Source of the DNA: Salipiger mangrovisoli
Lineage (GTDB): Bacteria > Pseudomonadota > Alphaproteobacteria > Rhodobacterales > Rhodobacteraceae
Assembly: GCF_015223355.1 (NCBI RefSeq)
Contig: NZ_JADFFK010000018.1
Span: forward strand, 1 to 64,000
Length of the DNA stretch: 64,000 nt
Direction: 5' to 3'
Shown here: positions 47,208 to 57,434 of the stretch, one piece after another
How the letters are laid out: each line of letters opens with the position of its first letter
Position numbering within the stretch: position 1 is the first letter of the stretch
The notes under the pieces: generated by a model
Told to the model about the DNA's origin: nothing
Database searches by the model: none
The model's input: the letters and a program-made list of their open reading frames with translations, nothing else
Made by a program: the position numbers and the translations under genes

Positions 47208-48053
47208 TTAAACGCCCGATTGCGCCGCGGGTTCCGCGCTTTGCCGGGTGCTCGGTGGCCAGTCGGGGCAGCGCTCCCAGCCGCCTTCGCCAAAAACATA
47301 GTGCCGCCTTTCGGCTTCGACGAAATGGCCCTCCCGGGCGATCATCCTGCGGATCCCGGCGCTGTGGCTTTCCAAGTCGAGGATCGCGAAATCGTTCTCC
47401 TGCCCCCGCAGCCGGGTCGAGAGCCCGGTGCCGACATGCACCTGCAGGACCTGCGCGCCATGCTTGCGCGAGAGAAACGGCTCGGTCCGCCAACGGTGCA
47501 GGTGGCCCGAGAGGACGAGGTGCGCGCCGCATTCAGACAGCCGCTCGATGGCCTGATCGGCATCGCGCATGAGAGATTTTTCGACATCCGCGTCCTGCTC
47601 GAACGGGTGGTGCGCCAGCACCACGTTCAGCCCCTCGCTCTCCGAGAAGATCCGGCAGGCGTGGCGCATCTGCAGCCAGCGGATCTTGCCGCGCTGCCAG
47701 CGGAAGCGGTCGACGGTGTTGAAACCCACGACGGTCAGCCCCGGCAGGTGTTTCACCGGCATCATCTCTTGGGTGATGAAGCGGCGGTAGCGACGGTAGG
47801 GACGCACGAAGCGCAGCCAGAGATTGTCGAGCGAGACATCGTGGTTGCCGGGCACCGCCATCCAGGGCGCGTTCAGCTTGCGCAGGAAGGCGCGGGCATC
47901 GCGATACTGGCTGCGGCGGGCGCGCTGGGTGAAATCGCCGGTCACCGCCACGAGGTCGGGCTCTGCCGCGTTTACCGCGCGCAGCAGCGGCTCCAGCAGC
48001 TCTGGGGCGGTGCGCCCGAAATGCAGGTCGGAAAGGTGGATGAGGCGGGTCAT
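47208..48053 (-). CDS. Calcineurin-like metallophosphoesterase
   Basis: 281 residues. The five metallophosphoesterase motifs are present in order: LSDLHFG, VTGDFTQRA, VPGNHDVS, LAHHPF and LSGHLHRWR, giving the expected two-metal site. No signal peptide, so it is cytoplasmic. Substrate unknown; related proteins act on cyclic nucleotides or nucleotide-lipid diphosphates. The start overlaps the stop of the upstream lipid kinase gene (ATGA), hinting at a lipid- or phosphoester-related function. Confidence 0.85.
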   Translation of the reverse strand: MTRLIHLSDLHFGRTAPELLEPLLRAVNAAEPDLVAVTGDFTQRARRSQYRDARAFLRKLNAPWMAVPGNHDVSLDNLWLRFVRPYRRYRRFITQEMMPVKHLPGLTVVGFNTVDRFRWQRGKIRWLQMRHACRIFSESEGLNVVLAHHPFEQDADVEKSLMRDADQAIERLSECGAHLVLSGHLHRWRTEPFLSRKHGAQVLQVHVGTGLSTRLRGQENDFAILDLESHSAGIRRMIAREGHFVEAERRHYVFGEGGWERCPDWPPSTRQSAEPAAQSGV

Positions 48054-49012
48054 GCGGCGGTGTCTTCGGCGCGGGCCTCCCCGGCGATGGCAGCTTCGGC
48101 CGGAACCATCACCCGCAGCGGCTCGGGTCGGCGGCGGAAGCGGATCGGCGTATCCATCAGTTCCTTCTCACCGTCGCGGGCTACCAGAGCGCGCGGGCGG
48201 CCGGTGTGGAGGGTGATCTCGCGGCCGGTGACCACGCCGAACTCCTCGCCCTTCTGGGCCTTGCCCATCGCGAGACGCAGCGAGGCCCGCACGAGATCCC
48301 AGCGGCTGGTGCCCTTCGAGGTGAAGAGCACGAAGTCCCCGTCGCGGATCGCATCGGCACCATCGAGGTTGAACTGGTCGAGCTGGTAGGCGCTGTTGGC
48401 CACGAAGGCGAGGGGGGTCCGGATCTCGGTGTCGCGGCCATCGACCTCGGCGCGGAGGCGCAGCGGATGACGAAAGCCCGCCAGCGCCAGCACCACCGAC
48501 CAATAGGCCGCAATGCGCGAGCGGCCCCACCGCTGGTAGACGCCTTCGCGGGTGCGCAGGATCAGCGGATAGATCCCGAGGCTGGCGTTGTTGAGAAACA
48601 CCTCGCCATTGACCTCGCCGAGGCTGATTTCCTGCAACCGGCCCGTGGCAAGAATGCGCACCGCGCCCTCGGGCTCCTCGGGAATGTCGAGGCCGCGGGC
48701 AAAGTAGTTGAACGTGCCCTGCGGGATCACCCCCATGGGCACGCCCGCCTCGTGCGCCGCCGCTGCAACCGCGCCGATGGTGCCATCGCCGCCTGCCGCG
48801 ACGATCATCTCGCAGCCGCTTGCCGCGGCCTTGCGCGCGGTCTCGAGGATCGGCTTTTCGGGGGTGAGGCCGATCAGCTCGGCCTCGAGTCCCTGCGCGG
48901 CGAAGAGCTCGGTCAGCTTCTCGCGGCGGCTCTGCTTGTCCGGGTGATCCCCGGAATGCTCGTTCAGAATGACGCAGATTTTTCGGTGGTCCGGCACGGG
49001 TGCGCTCTCCAT
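48050..49012 (-). CDS. Diacylglycerol kinase-family lipid kinase
   Basis: 320 residues. The DAGK catalytic domain is shown by ILNEHSGDHPDKQSRREKL, the nucleotide-binding MIVAAGGDGTIGAVAAAAHE and GVIPQGTFNYFARGLDIP. The C-terminal domain is a YegS/LCB5-type beta-sandwich. It probably phosphorylates a membrane lipid with ATP; the lipid is unknown. It is the first gene of an operon with the phosphoesterase and is divergent from the YihY/BrkB-type gene. Confidence 0.85.
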   Translation of the reverse strand: MESAPVPDHRKICVILNEHSGDHPDKQSRREKLTELFAAQGLEAELIGLTPEKPILETARKAAASGCEMIVAAGGDGTIGAVAAAAHEAGVPMGVIPQGTFNYFARGLDIPEEPEGAVRILATGRLQEISLGEVNGEVFLNNASLGIYPLILRTREGVYQRWGRSRIAAYWSVVLALAGFRHPLRLRAEVDGRDTEIRTPLAFVANSAYQLDQFNLDGADAIRDGDFVLFTSKGTSRWDLVRASLRLAMGKAQKGEEFGVVTGREITLHTGRPRALVARDGEKELMDTPIRFRRRPEPLRVMVPAEAAIAGEARAEDTAA

Positions 49013-49139
49013 CGGGGTTCCGTAGGATCAACGCACCCCCGCTTCGGGCGGTTCCGTATGAGCCACGCTCGCCGGAATACTCTGCGCCACAGGCAACCTG
49101 TGGATTGACGCCGCGTTGGCTTCTGCGCAGGTTGCGCAG

Positions 49140-50135
49140 ATGCGGACCCTCCCGACCTCTCCCACGCCCGAGCCGAGCCTTCCCGCGGCTGCCGCTTCCG
49201 AAGACCGCCTGCGCATCCGCTATGTGGGGCTGCGCGGCTGGATGCACGCCTTGCTGCGCACCTGGCGGCGGATGGACGAGCGCAATCTCGGGCTGATCGC
49301 CGCCGGCGTGGCTTTCTACGCCTTCCTGTCGATCTTTCCCGCGATGGCGGCGCTCATTGCCATCTGGGGCTATTGGGCCGATCCCAGCGCCATCGTCGAG
49401 CAGATGGACCTGCTGGTCGACGTGATCCCCGAGACCGCCTTCCAACTGATCGACGCGCAGATCACCCAGCTCATCTCGGCCAACCGCTCGACGCTGCAAT
49501 GGGCCTCGGTGCTGTCCATTGTCCTGGCGATCTGGTCGGCGCGCGCCTCGGTGGCGGCGCTCATCCGCGGCCTCAACGCGGTGACAGAGGCGCCACATCG
49601 CACCAATCCCGTGCGCCGGGTGCTGGTCGCCTACGGCATGACAGCGCTGCTGGTGCTGGTGGCGCTGCTGGCCTTCGCTGCGGTGGTCGTGGTCCCGGCC
49701 GCCATGGTCTTCCTGCACCTGCCCGCAGAGGTGGAGATCGCCGTCGAGGGCACGAAGTGGATCGTGCTGCTCTGCGTGGTCTACCTGGCGGTCGCGCTGG
49801 TCTACCGCTTCGGGCCGAACCGGCGGCACGCACGGATGCCCTGGCTGACACCCGGTGCCGCGATCGCGGTTATCGCCTGGGCCTGCGGGTCGTTCGTGCT
49901 GGCCAGCTACGTGCGCAATTTCGACCGGCTGAACGAGGTCTACGGATCACTCGGTGCGGTCGTTGCCCTGCTGCTGTGGTTCTACGTCAGCGCGCTGGTG
50001 ACGCTGCTTGGCGCGCAGCTCAATACCGAGCTTCTGAGGGTGCTCGCCGCCCGCCGTGCGGCGGAAAAAGCCGCCGCGGATAAGGCGCATGAGGAGGCCG
50101 CCGCAGCCCCCGCCGAAGGCTCTGAAAAAATGTGA
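49140..50135 (+). CDS. YihY/BrkB-family inner membrane protein
   Basis: 331 residues from ATG 49140; a TTG eight codons upstream is an alternative. Six membrane segments follow a soluble N-terminus. The family signature is NLGLIAAGVAFYAFLSIFPAMAALIA, with MPWLTPGAAIAVIAWACGSFVLASYVRNF and GSLGAVVALLLWFYVSALVTLLGAQLN further on (read in parts). The C-terminal tail is Ala/Glu-rich. The old name ribonuclease BN is a misassignment; the real function is uncertain. Confidence 0.85.
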   Translation: MRTLPTSPTPEPSLPAAAASEDRLRIRYVGLRGWMHALLRTWRRMDERNLGLIAAGVAFYAFLSIFPAMAALIAIWGYWADPSAIVEQMDLLVDVIPETAFQLIDAQITQLISANRSTLQWASVLSIVLAIWSARASVAALIRGLNAVTEAPHRTNPVRRVLVAYGMTALLVLVALLAFAAVVVVPAAMVFLHLPAEVEIAVEGTKWIVLLCVVYLAVALVYRFGPNRRHARMPWLTPGAAIAVIAWACGSFVLASYVRNFDRLNEVYGSLGAVVALLLWFYVSALVTLLGAQLNTELLRVLAARRAAEKAAADKAHEEAAAAPAEGSEKM

Positions 50136-50256
50136 TGAATTGCGGGAACCTTTCCCGCGCGCCGGGGTTGGAAGGACAAGGACGCAGCAGTGGTCCTGTC
50201 CCTGATCCTGGGTTGCAACCCTGTCCCGACTTCCCTCGTGTGGCCCGGATCGCCCC

Positions 50257-50297
50257 AAGGCTCCACCTTTCCCCGAAGGTGGAGCCTTATCCTTTTC
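50257..50297 (+). terminator. Rho-independent terminator
   Basis: A perfect 13-bp stem, AAGGCTCCACCTT (50257-50269) with AAGGTGGAGCCTT (50276-50288), loop TCCCCG, followed by ATCCTTTTC. It is 120 bases after the YihY/BrkB stop. Confidence 0.85.
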
Positions 50298-50443
50298 GGC
50301 ATCATCTTCTTCGAGGCCTCGCCGCCTCATCCCAGGTTCTTGGGTCCCGGCCCGGTGCCCAGACCGAGGTTCCGTTTGGCGGCACGCGGCCCGAGGCGTA
50401 ACCTTGCCGGCAGCAATTGAACGGCAGGAGGAGGAAGCCGGAC

Positions 50444-50842
50444 ATGGCGGATTGCATCAAGCTGCGCCCAGGCGGCGCCTATTCGGGGAAGCAGGGGTTC
50501 GACTATTTCGAGGGCATCGCGGCCGAGACCGTGGGCAGCCAGGGCCTGTGCATGCACCTGCTGACCATCCCGCCCGGTGGCCGCGCCCGCGCACACAAGC
50601 ACCTGTCGCATGAAACCGCGATCTACGTGATCTCCGGTACGGCAAGGATGTATTGGGGCGACCGGCTGCAGCACCTCATGGAGGTTGCCGCCGGAGACAT
50701 GATCTATATCCCCCCGGACACGCCTCATCTGCCGCTCAACCAAGCAGAGCTGCCCGCCGTCGCGGTGATCGCGCGCACCGATCCCAACGAGCAGGAAAGC
50801 GTGGTGCTCCTGCCCGAGCTTGAGGCCCTGGTGGCGGGCTGA
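50444..50842 (+). CDS. Cupin-domain protein
   Basis: 132 residues from ATG 50444, preceded by AGGAGGAGG; an upstream TTG is less likely. It is a single cupin barrel with the metal-site pattern HKHLSHETAIYVISGTA and GDMIYIPPDTPHLPLN. No catalytic partner domain is present. The function is unknown; small cupins of this kind act as isomerases, dioxygenases or sensors. Confidence 0.75.
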   Translation: MADCIKLRPGGAYSGKQGFDYFEGIAAETVGSQGLCMHLLTIPPGGRARAHKHLSHETAIYVISGTARMYWGDRLQHLMEVAAGDMIYIPPDTPHLPLNQAELPAVAVIARTDPNEQESVVLLPELEALVAG

Positions 50843-50898
50843 TGTGACCGGCCGTACCCGGGCGGGCGCACCTCGCTTCAGGGCCGGGATTTGTCCGG

Positions 50899-51732
50899 TC
50901 AGGGTCTGGCCGAGACGCTTGCCAGCGCCGGGGCCTCGAACGCCGCCTCCATGTCGGCGACCGCGGCGACCAGCGGTGTCTGCGGCACGCGGGTGAAGCC
51001 GTCGCTGCCGCGGCTCAGGTCCTCGATGGTCACGAGCACCGCCGTCAGCACCAGCGAAAACACCAGCGTGCGCCAACTCAACCGCCGCCCCTGCAGCGCC
51101 GCCCGGTTGCCGATGATGAAGACCCCGGAGCCCGCTGCGAAGGTCAGCAGCATCCAGATGCCCGAGGTGATGGTCTTCGACGCGGCGGCGACGCGCCGGG
51201 TGTGGGCATCCAGAACCTCGGTGATGCCGCCGGAGACGTAGGTGGCCAGCGGTGCCGCGACCTCGGGCGTCAGCGCGGCCATGGTCGCGGGCCAGAGCGC
51301 GGCCTGCGCCTCGGTGCTGCGCGAGACGAAGGCGTCGATGCTCTCGCGCGTCGCACGAAAGCCGGTGGGTACGATCCGGGTGCGCCCGTAATCGAGCAGC
51401 GCCGCCTGCAGCGGCCGCCCCGTGCCCTCGGGCAGCAGATCGGCGCGCAGGAAGGCGGTGCCGAGCGCCGCGGCCTCCTCGACCACCGCCGAGACGCTGG
51501 CCTCGCGCCAGCTCAGCACGGCGCTGAAGGTGAAGCCGAGCAGCAGCCCGAGGAGCGCCAGCAGCGCCCCGAGCGAGGCCTCGCCGGGCAGCTTGTCGGC
51601 GGCGAAGAGCGCGGGGGCGCGGCGCAGCTCGAAGCGGCCGAAGCGAAAGCCGGCGAAGGCGCAGGCGGGAAGGGCCAGAAGAAAGATCAGGACGATCAGC
51701 CAGAAGGGGATCGGATGGGATGCGATGGACAC
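50899..51732 (-). CDS. DUF4239 (bestrophin-like) membrane protein
   Basis: 277 residues from GTG 51732; the open frame continues upstream to 51843 but without protein-like composition. Two N-terminal membrane helices (FWLIVLIFLLALPACAFAGF and ALLALLGLLLGFTFSAVLSW), a helical cytoplasmic domain (SVVEEAAALGTAFLRADLL-like region) and two C-terminal helices (GIWMLLTFAAGSGVFIIGN, LVFSLVLTAVLVTIEDL) give the DUF4239 layout. It is possibly an ion channel; this is unproven. The start is uncertain. Confidence 0.65.
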   Translation of the reverse strand: MSIASHPIPFWLIVLIFLLALPACAFAGFRFGRFELRRAPALFAADKLPGEASLGALLALLGLLLGFTFSAVLSWREASVSAVVEEAAALGTAFLRADLLPEGTGRPLQAALLDYGRTRIVPTGFRATRESIDAFVSRSTEAQAALWPATMAALTPEVAAPLATYVSGGITEVLDAHTRRVAAASKTITSGIWMLLTFAAGSGVFIIGNRAALQGRRLSWRTLVFSLVLTAVLVTIEDLSRGSDGFTRVPQTPLVAAVADMEAAFEAPALASVSARP

Positions 51733-51882
51733 CGGGAATACTCGACTTCTGAAAAACCGCGCAGGCTCCTTCGAGTCGGGAATACCGGTGGCTCCGGGGA
51801 TTTCCTGCCGGGCCAATGATCCTCTATCTGAGAGGTTTCGCAAAGTGGTTCTTGTGGTGCCGGAGACGGTTCCGGCACCGGG

Positions 51883-52920
51883 TCACGCCGCCCGGCGGCT
51901 TGCCGGCACGCGGCGCCCCTCGCCGATGATGTCGAACAGGTGCAGGATGATCACCGTGGTCGGGATCGCGACGATGCCGCCAAGCGGCCCCCAGAGCCAG
52001 AGCCAGAACACCAGCGAGACGAAGATCAGGAAGGGGTTGATCTGGACGTGCTTGCCCACCAGCCCCGGCGTGACGAACTGCGCCTCGCACATGTTGAGCA
52101 ACAGGTAGATCGCCGCCGGGGCAAAGCTCATCATCCCGTCGTAGGCCACCAGCCCGTTCAGCAGCAGCCCCGCGACCATGGCCGCCGGCCCGACGTAGAG
52201 CACGTAGTTGAGCAGCGCTGCCGCGATGCCCCAGATCGGCGCCGCGGGCATGCCGATCGCCATCAGCCCGCCGGTCACCGCGAAGCCAAGGCCGATGTTG
52301 ATCATCGAGATGGTGGCGAAATAGCGCGCCACGGAACTCTCGGCGGCACAGAAGCGGTCGAGGATGGCGGCGGTGGTGGTGTTGTCGCCGATGCGATGCG
52401 CCATCCAGCTGTAGATGCCCCAGCGGGTCAGCAGGAAGAAGAACAGCCCGCCGAAGAACACCAGCGCCTGCGCGGCGATGACCGGCGCGATGTAGAGCGC
52501 ATCGGTGACGCTGGGCATGCCCGAGCCTTCTTCGGCCTTCTTCTGCGCCGCACCGAGCGCCTGCTCGACCTCGTCGATGCCGCGGATCAGGTCGCGGTAC
52601 TCGAAGAGGAACTTGCGGATCTCGTATTTCACCGTCGGAATCCGGTCGATGGCGGCGGTGATGTAGGGCTCAGCCAGGAAGCCGAGCGAGGCGATCAAGA
52701 AAAAGATCAAGACGATCAGCAGGATCGCCACGACCCCGCGGGGCAGGCCGACCTTCTCCATTCGATCTGCAACCGGCGAGAAGATGATGCCGACGATCAC
52801 CGCCAGCATCAGCGGTGCAAAGATGTTTTGGGCGAGCTTGAGGCAGACCAGCAGGGCCAGCCCGGCGAGGATCGCGGCGCTGACGCGCAGCACGGGATCG
52901 GCATTGGGGGAGCGGTTCAT
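51883..52920 (-). CDS. AI-2E (PerM)-family transporter
   Basis: 345 residues from ATG 52920, chosen because it opens directly onto the first helix; the frame extends 24 codons upstream. About eight membrane segments, with FAPLMLAVIVGIIFSPVADRMEKVGLPRGVVAILLI near the start and a C-terminal LVFWLWLWGPLGGIVAIPTTVIILHLFD typical of the family (read in parts). Members export autoinducer-2 or act as sodium/proton antiporters. The substrate is unknown here. Confidence 0.85.
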   Translation of the reverse strand: MNRSPNADPVLRVSAAILAGLALLVCLKLAQNIFAPLMLAVIVGIIFSPVADRMEKVGLPRGVVAILLIVLIFFLIASLGFLAEPYITAAIDRIPTVKYEIRKFLFEYRDLIRGIDEVEQALGAAQKKAEEGSGMPSVTDALYIAPVIAAQALVFFGGLFFFLLTRWGIYSWMAHRIGDNTTTAAILDRFCAAESSVARYFATISMINIGLGFAVTGGLMAIGMPAAPIWGIAAALLNYVLYVGPAAMVAGLLLNGLVAYDGMMSFAPAAIYLLLNMCEAQFVTPGLVGKHVQINPFLIFVSLVFWLWLWGPLGGIVAIPTTVIILHLFDIIGEGRRVPASRRAA

Positions 52921-53050
52921 GAAATGCGCGGTCTCAAATCGGGGAACATGCCCCTCAACTTCGAGATGCGGAATTTGTTCCGCGCCGCGCACAGCCGCGG
53001 CGGACCGCGTTTGTGTCAGCCGGGCGGCGGCGGGTCCGCCGCCGCCCGGC

Positions 53051-53095
53051 GTTCTTCTAGGTGAAAATATCCCGGGGTCCGGGGCAGAGCCCCGG
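53051..53095. repeat. Dispersed repeat, copy E
   Basis: TTCTTCTAG-gtgaa-AATATCCCGGGG followed by CCGGGGC-AGA-GCCCCGG (53078-53094). It lies just beyond the stop of the minus-strand flavin monooxygenase-like gene. Confidence 0.65.
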
Positions 53096-53112
53096 CTTTC
53101 CCCAAGGCCGGC

Positions 53113-54465
53113 TCATTCCGCCGCGCGGGCCTGTGCGTAGCGATTTCCGGGTTCGGAAATGCCGAGGTTGCCGCGCAGCGTGCTGGCCTCGTACTCCTCG
53201 CGGAAAAGCCCGCGGCGGCGCAGTTCCGGCACGACCAGCCGGGTGAAATCCTCGAGCGAGCTGGGCAGCGTCGGGAACATCAGGATGAAGCCGTCGGCGG
53301 CGCGGGTCTCGAACCATTCCTGCATGAAATCGGCGATCTGGCTCGGCGTGCCGGTCAGCCCGTTGCCGGTGTGGCGGCGGGCGTAATGGGTGATCAGCTC
53401 GCGCATGGTGTGGCCTTGCGTCACGAACTCCTTCAGCTCGTCGAAGAGCGCCTTCGAGCCCTTGGCCTTCTCGGGCATGCGCTCCATCGGGAAGGGCTTG
53501 TCGAGATCGACGCCGCGCAGATCGGCTTCGAGGAACTCCTGCAGCATCAGCAGGCCGACGTCGGGGTGCATAAGATCCACCAGCTGCTGCGCCTTCGCCT
53601 CGGCCTCTTCCTCGGTCTCGCCGACGTTGATGACGATGCCGGGCATGATCTTCAGGTCGTCCTCGTGCCGCCCGTACTTGGCCATGCGGCCTTTCACGTT
53701 GGCATAGAAGGCGCGGTTCTTCTCGATGTTGGAAGCCAGCGAGAACACCATCTCGGCAGTGCGGGCGGCCAGTTCCATGCCGGGCTCCGAGCCGCCCGCC
53801 TGGGCGATCACCGGGCGGCCCTGCGGCGTGCGGGCGATGTTCAGCGGGCCGCGCACCTGGAAGTGCTTGCCGTGGTGGTTCAGCTCATGGAGCTTGTGCT
53901 GGTCGTGGTAGAAGCCGCTCTCGCGGTCGAGCAGCAGCGCGTCCGGCTCGTAGCTGTCCCAGAGACCGAAGACCACATCGACGAACTCCTCGCAGCGCTC
54001 GTAGCGCTCGGCATGCGGCGGCAGCCCCTCGCGGTTGTAATTGTAGCCGGTCTCGTCATGGTCCGAGGTCACCACGTTCCAGCACATCCGCCCGCCCGAC
54101 ATGTGATCGGCCGAGGCGAAGAGCCGCGCGATGTTGTAGGGTTCGTAGTAGGAGGTCGAGGCGGTTGCGACGAAGCCCAGCTTCTCGGTGTGCTGCGACA
54201 GCGCGGTGATCGCGGTGATCGGCTCGAAGCGGTTCATCTTGGTGGGCTGGCGGGCGAGGGCGGCGGGATCGCCGATGGCCGCCGCCGGGCTGTCGGCGAA
54301 GAACATGAAGTCGAGCTTCGCCGCTTCGGAGATCTGCGCGACCTTCTTGAGGTGCGACAGGTCGTTGGCCCCGCGGACGTCGCTGCCGGGATGCATCCAG
54401 GCAGCCGGGTGGAAGCCGAAGGTATAGACGAAGGTACCGAGTTTGAGCTGGTCGGGGCGCGACAT
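53113..54465 (-). CDS. LLM-class flavin-dependent monooxygenase (NtaA/SnaA/DszA-type)
   Basis: 450 residues. Luciferase-like TIM barrel with the NtaA/DszA-group features: LDFMFFADSPAAAIGD, STSYYEPYNIARLFASADHMSGGRMCWNVVTS (read in parts), GHTMREL and TGTPSQIADFMQEWFE. It uses reduced FMN from a separate reductase to oxygenate a small N- or S-containing compound. No reductase or transporter gene accompanies it in the window, so the substrate cannot be guessed. It is divergent from the hut operon. Confidence 0.85.
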   Translation of the reverse strand: MSRPDQLKLGTFVYTFGFHPAAWMHPGSDVRGANDLSHLKKVAQISEAAKLDFMFFADSPAAAIGDPAALARQPTKMNRFEPITAITALSQHTEKLGFVATASTSYYEPYNIARLFASADHMSGGRMCWNVVTSDHDETGYNYNREGLPPHAERYERCEEFVDVVFGLWDSYEPDALLLDRESGFYHDQHKLHELNHHGKHFQVRGPLNIARTPQGRPVIAQAGGSEPGMELAARTAEMVFSLASNIEKNRAFYANVKGRMAKYGRHEDDLKIMPGIVINVGETEEEAEAKAQQLVDLMHPDVGLLMLQEFLEADLRGVDLDKPFPMERMPEKAKGSKALFDELKEFVTQGHTMRELITHYARRHTGNGLTGTPSQIADFMQEWFETRAADGFILMFPTLPSSLEDFTRLVVPELRRRGLFREEYEASTLRGNLGISEPGNRYAQARAAE

Positions 54466-54660
54466 GGGGAGTCCTCTGGCGGGCGAAAGATGCAGCGAGA
54501 ATGTCGCTTGGCGGGGCGCGCGACAAGCGGGGCAGGGCTGCGCATTGGTTTAGTTTTTCTAAACAGATCGGGGGTGCTGGCGCGCGGACCGGCCCGGCGT
54601 TCGTAGTGCCTGCTGGTTGGGCACTGCGGCGCCCGCCCGCGTGTTTTCCCGACGGCTCGA

Positions 54661-54690
54661 TTGACAGCTCTTCAATTGTATAGACATAAA
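54661..54690 (+). promoter_or_regulatory. hut promoter region with HutC-like motif
   Basis: TTGACA (54661-54666) is followed by TTGTATAGACAT (54676-54687), 28 bases before the hutI start. The 12-mer is close to the dyad TTGTATA-type sites bound by HutC/GntR repressors. A nearly identical TTGTATAGTCAA precedes the downstream transporter. TATAGA could itself act as part of a minus 10 box, although its spacing from TTGACA (12) is too short. Confidence 0.45.
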
Positions 54691-54714
54691 GACGCAACGA
54701 CCGGGAGAATCGAA

Positions 54715-55920
54715 ATGACAAAGCAACAGGTGCTGCGCGGCGGAACCCTGGTGACGCTCGAGGGGGAGAGGGGCTACGGGCTTCTCGAGGGCGGCGCGGT
54801 CGCTATCGACGGCGCAACCATCGCCTGGGTCGGCCCCATGGCAGAGCTGCCCGAAACCTTTGCCGACTGGCAGGTGACCGAGCTTGAGGGTCGTCTGGTG
54901 ACGCCCGCGCTGACCGATTGCCACACCCACCTCGTCTACGGCGGCTCGCGCGCCCGCGAGTTCGAGATGCGCCTCGAGGGTGCCAGCTACGAGGAAATCG
55001 CCCGCGCCGGGGGCGGCATCGCCTCGACCGTGCGCCACACCCGCGCGGCGGATGAGGGCGCGCTGATCGCGCAAGCCCTGCCACGGCTCGATGCGCTGCT
55101 GGCCGAAGGTGTCACGACGGTAGAGATCAAGTCCGGCTACGGGCTCGACCGCGACACCGAGCTGCGCCTGCTGCGTGTCGCGCGCAAACTCGCCGAGCTG
55201 CGCCCTGTCAACGTGGTGACCACCTTCCTCGGCGCGCACGCGCTGCCGCCGGAATGGCAAGGGACCAAGGCGCAATACATCGACGAGGTCTGCCTGCCGA
55301 CCCTGCGCGCGGCCCATGCCGAAGGGCTCGTGGATGCGGTCGACGGCTTCTGCGAGGGCATCGCCTTCTCCGCCGCGGAAATGGAGCCGGTCTTTGCCGA
55401 GGCGCAACGGCTCGGCCTGCCGGTCAAGCTGCACGCCGAGCAGCTGTCGCATCAGGGCGGCATCCAGCTGGCGGCCAAGTACGGCGCGCTTTCGGCCGAT
55501 CACGTGGAATATGCCACCGAGGCCGATGCCGAGGCGATGGCGCAGGCGGGCATGGTCGCCGTGCTGCTGCCCGGTGCCTTCTACGCCATCCACGAGACGC
55601 AGGCACCGCCCGTCGCGGCCTTCCGCCAACACAACGTGCCCATGGCGCTCTCGACCGACGCCAACCCCGGCACCTCGCCGCTCACCTCGCTGCTGCTGAC
55701 CATGAACATGGGCTGCACGCTCTTCCGCATGACGCCGGAAGAGGCGCTGCGCGGGGTGACCGTGAACGCGGCCAAGGCGCTGGGCTTCAGCGACCGGGGC
55801 CGGATCGTCGCGGGCCAGCGCGCCGATCTCAATATCTGGAACACCGACAGCCCGGCAGAGCTGTCCTATCGCATCGGGTTCAACCCGCTCCACGCCCGCA
55901 TTTTCGGAGGCCAAGCATGA
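54715..55920 (+). CDS. hutI: Imidazolonepropionase
   Basis: 401 residues from ATG 54715. Amidohydrolase-superfamily metal motifs [20 protein letters not shown] (read in parts), [13 protein letters not shown] and [12 protein letters not shown] are present, as is [10 protein letters not shown], typical of HutI. It hydrolyses 4-imidazolone-5-propionate to N-formimino-glutamate, the third step of histidine degradation. It is the first gene of the hut operon; its stop overlaps the hutH start. Confidence 0.96.
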   Translation: MTKQQVLRGGTLVTLEGERGYGLLEGGAVAIDGATIAWVGPMAELPETFADWQVTELEGRLVTPALTDCHTHLVYGGSRAREFEMRLEGASYEEIARAGGGIASTVRHTRAADEGALIAQALPRLDALLAEGVTTVEIKSGYGLDRDTELRLLRVARKLAELRPVNVVTTFLGAHALPPEWQGTKAQYIDEVCLPTLRAAHAEGLVDAVDGFCEGIAFSAAEMEPVFAEAQRLGLPVKLHAEQLSHQGGIQLAAKYGALSADHVEYATEADAEAMAQAGMVAVLLPGAFYAIHETQAPPVAAFRQHNVPMALSTDANPGTSPLTSLLLTMNMGCTLFRMTPEEALRGVTVNAAKALGFSDRGRIVAGQRADLNIWNTDSPAELSYRIGFNPLHARIFGGQA

Positions 55921-57434
55921 TCCTCACCCCCGGCACCGCCACGCTGGCGCAGCTCGAACAGCTCTGGCGAACCGATGCGCCCGCCCGTCTCGACGATGCG
56001 GCCCGCCCCGCCATCGCGGCCTCGGCCAAGGTCGTCGCAGATGCCGCGGCCGGGTCGGAGGCGATCTACGGCGTGAATACCGGCTTCGGCAAGCTCGCCT
56101 CGATCAAGATCGCGCCCGAGGACACGGCGACGCTGCAGCGCAACCTGATCCTGTCGCATTGCTGCGGCGTCGGCGAGCCGCTGCCCCGCGCCACCACGCG
56201 CCTGATGATGGCGCTCAAGCTGCTCAGCCTCGGGCGCGGCGCCTCGGGTGTGCAGGTGCAGACGGTCGATCTGCTGGAAGCGATGCTCGAAAAGGGCGTG
56301 ACCCCGGTCGTGCCCTGCCAGGGCTCGGTCGGCGCCTCGGGGGACCTCGCGCCGCTGGCGCATATGACCGCCGTGCTGCTTGGCGCAGGGCAGGCGGAGT
56401 TTGACGGCGAGGTCCTGCATGGCGCCGAGGCGCTGGCCAAGGCCGGTCTGGAGCCGGTGGTGCTGGGGCCCAAGGAAGGCCTCGCGCTGATCAACGGCAC
56501 GCAGTTCTCGACCGCACTTGCGCTTGTCGGGCTCTTCGAGGGCTGGCGCAACGCGCAGACCTCCATTGTTACCGCCAGCCTCACCACCGACGCGATCATG
56601 GGCTCCACCGCGCCCACCCGCGCCGAGATCCACACGCTGCGCGGCCACCGCGGGCAGATCGAGGTCGCCGCGGGCATCCGTGAGCTGATGGACGGCTCGG
56701 AGATCCGCGAGAGCCACCGCGAGGGCGATACCCGCGTGCAGGATCCCTACTGCATCCGCTGCCAGCCGCAGGTGGCCGGTGCTGCCATCGACCTGCTGCG
56801 CTACGCGGCGACCACGCTCGAGATCGAGGCCAACGCGGTCACCGACAACCCGCTGGTGCTGGGGCCGGGGCAGATCGTCTCGGGCGGCAACTTCCACGCC
56901 GAGCCGGTGGCCTTCGCTGCCGACCAGATCGCGCTGGCGCTTTCGGAGATCGGGGCCATCGCGCAGCGCCGCGTGGCGCTGATGGTCGACCCGGCGATGA
57001 ACCACGACCTGCCGCCCTTCCTGACGCCCGCGCCGGGGCTCAACTCGGGCTACATGATCGCCGAGGTGACCACCGCCGCGCTGATGTCCGAGAACAAGCA
57101 TCTCGCCAACCCCTGCTCGACCGACAGCACGCCGACCTCGGCCAACCAGGAGGACCACGTGTCCATGGCCGCCCACGGCGCGCGCCGTCTCGGGCTGATG
57201 AACCGCAACCTGTCGGTGATCCTCGGGGTCGAGGCGCTTTGCGCGGCGCAGGGCGTCGACTTCCGCGCCCCGCTGAAGACCTCGCACCGGCTGGCGCGTG
57301 TCGTCGCTAAGATCCGCGAGCATGTCGCGCCGCTGGAGAACGACCGCTACCTTGCCCCGGATCTGGAAAAGGGTGCCGCGCTGGTACGCGAAGGCGACCT
57401 GCTGGCCGCCGCGGGACTGGAGGAAGCGTTGTGA
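55917..57434 (+). CDS. hutH: Histidine ammonia-lyase
   Basis: 505 residues from ATG 55917. The MIO cofactor tripeptide is A140-S141-G142 in [25 protein letters not shown] near 51-61 and [14 protein letters not shown] near the C-terminus are further conserved segments. It removes ammonia from L-histidine to give urocanate, the first committed step. It is coupled to hutI and hutG by overlapping start and stop codons. Confidence 0.97.
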   Translation: MILTPGTATLAQLEQLWRTDAPARLDDAARPAIAASAKVVADAAAGSEAIYGVNTGFGKLASIKIAPEDTATLQRNLILSHCCGVGEPLPRATTRLMMALKLLSLGRGASGVQVQTVDLLEAMLEKGVTPVVPCQGSVGASGDLAPLAHMTAVLLGAGQAEFDGEVLHGAEALAKAGLEPVVLGPKEGLALINGTQFSTALALVGLFEGWRNAQTSIVTASLTTDAIMGSTAPTRAEIHTLRGHRGQIEVAAGIRELMDGSEIRESHREGDTRVQDPYCIRCQPQVAGAAIDLLRYAATTLEIEANAVTDNPLVLGPGQIVSGGNFHAEPVAFAADQIALALSEIGAIAQRRVALMVDPAMNHDLPPFLTPAPGLNSGYMIAEVTTAALMSENKHLANPCSTDSTPTSANQEDHVSMAAHGARRLGLMNRNLSVILGVEALCAAQGVDFRAPLKTSHRLARVVAKIREHVAPLENDRYLAPDLEKGAALVREGDLLAAAGLEEAL

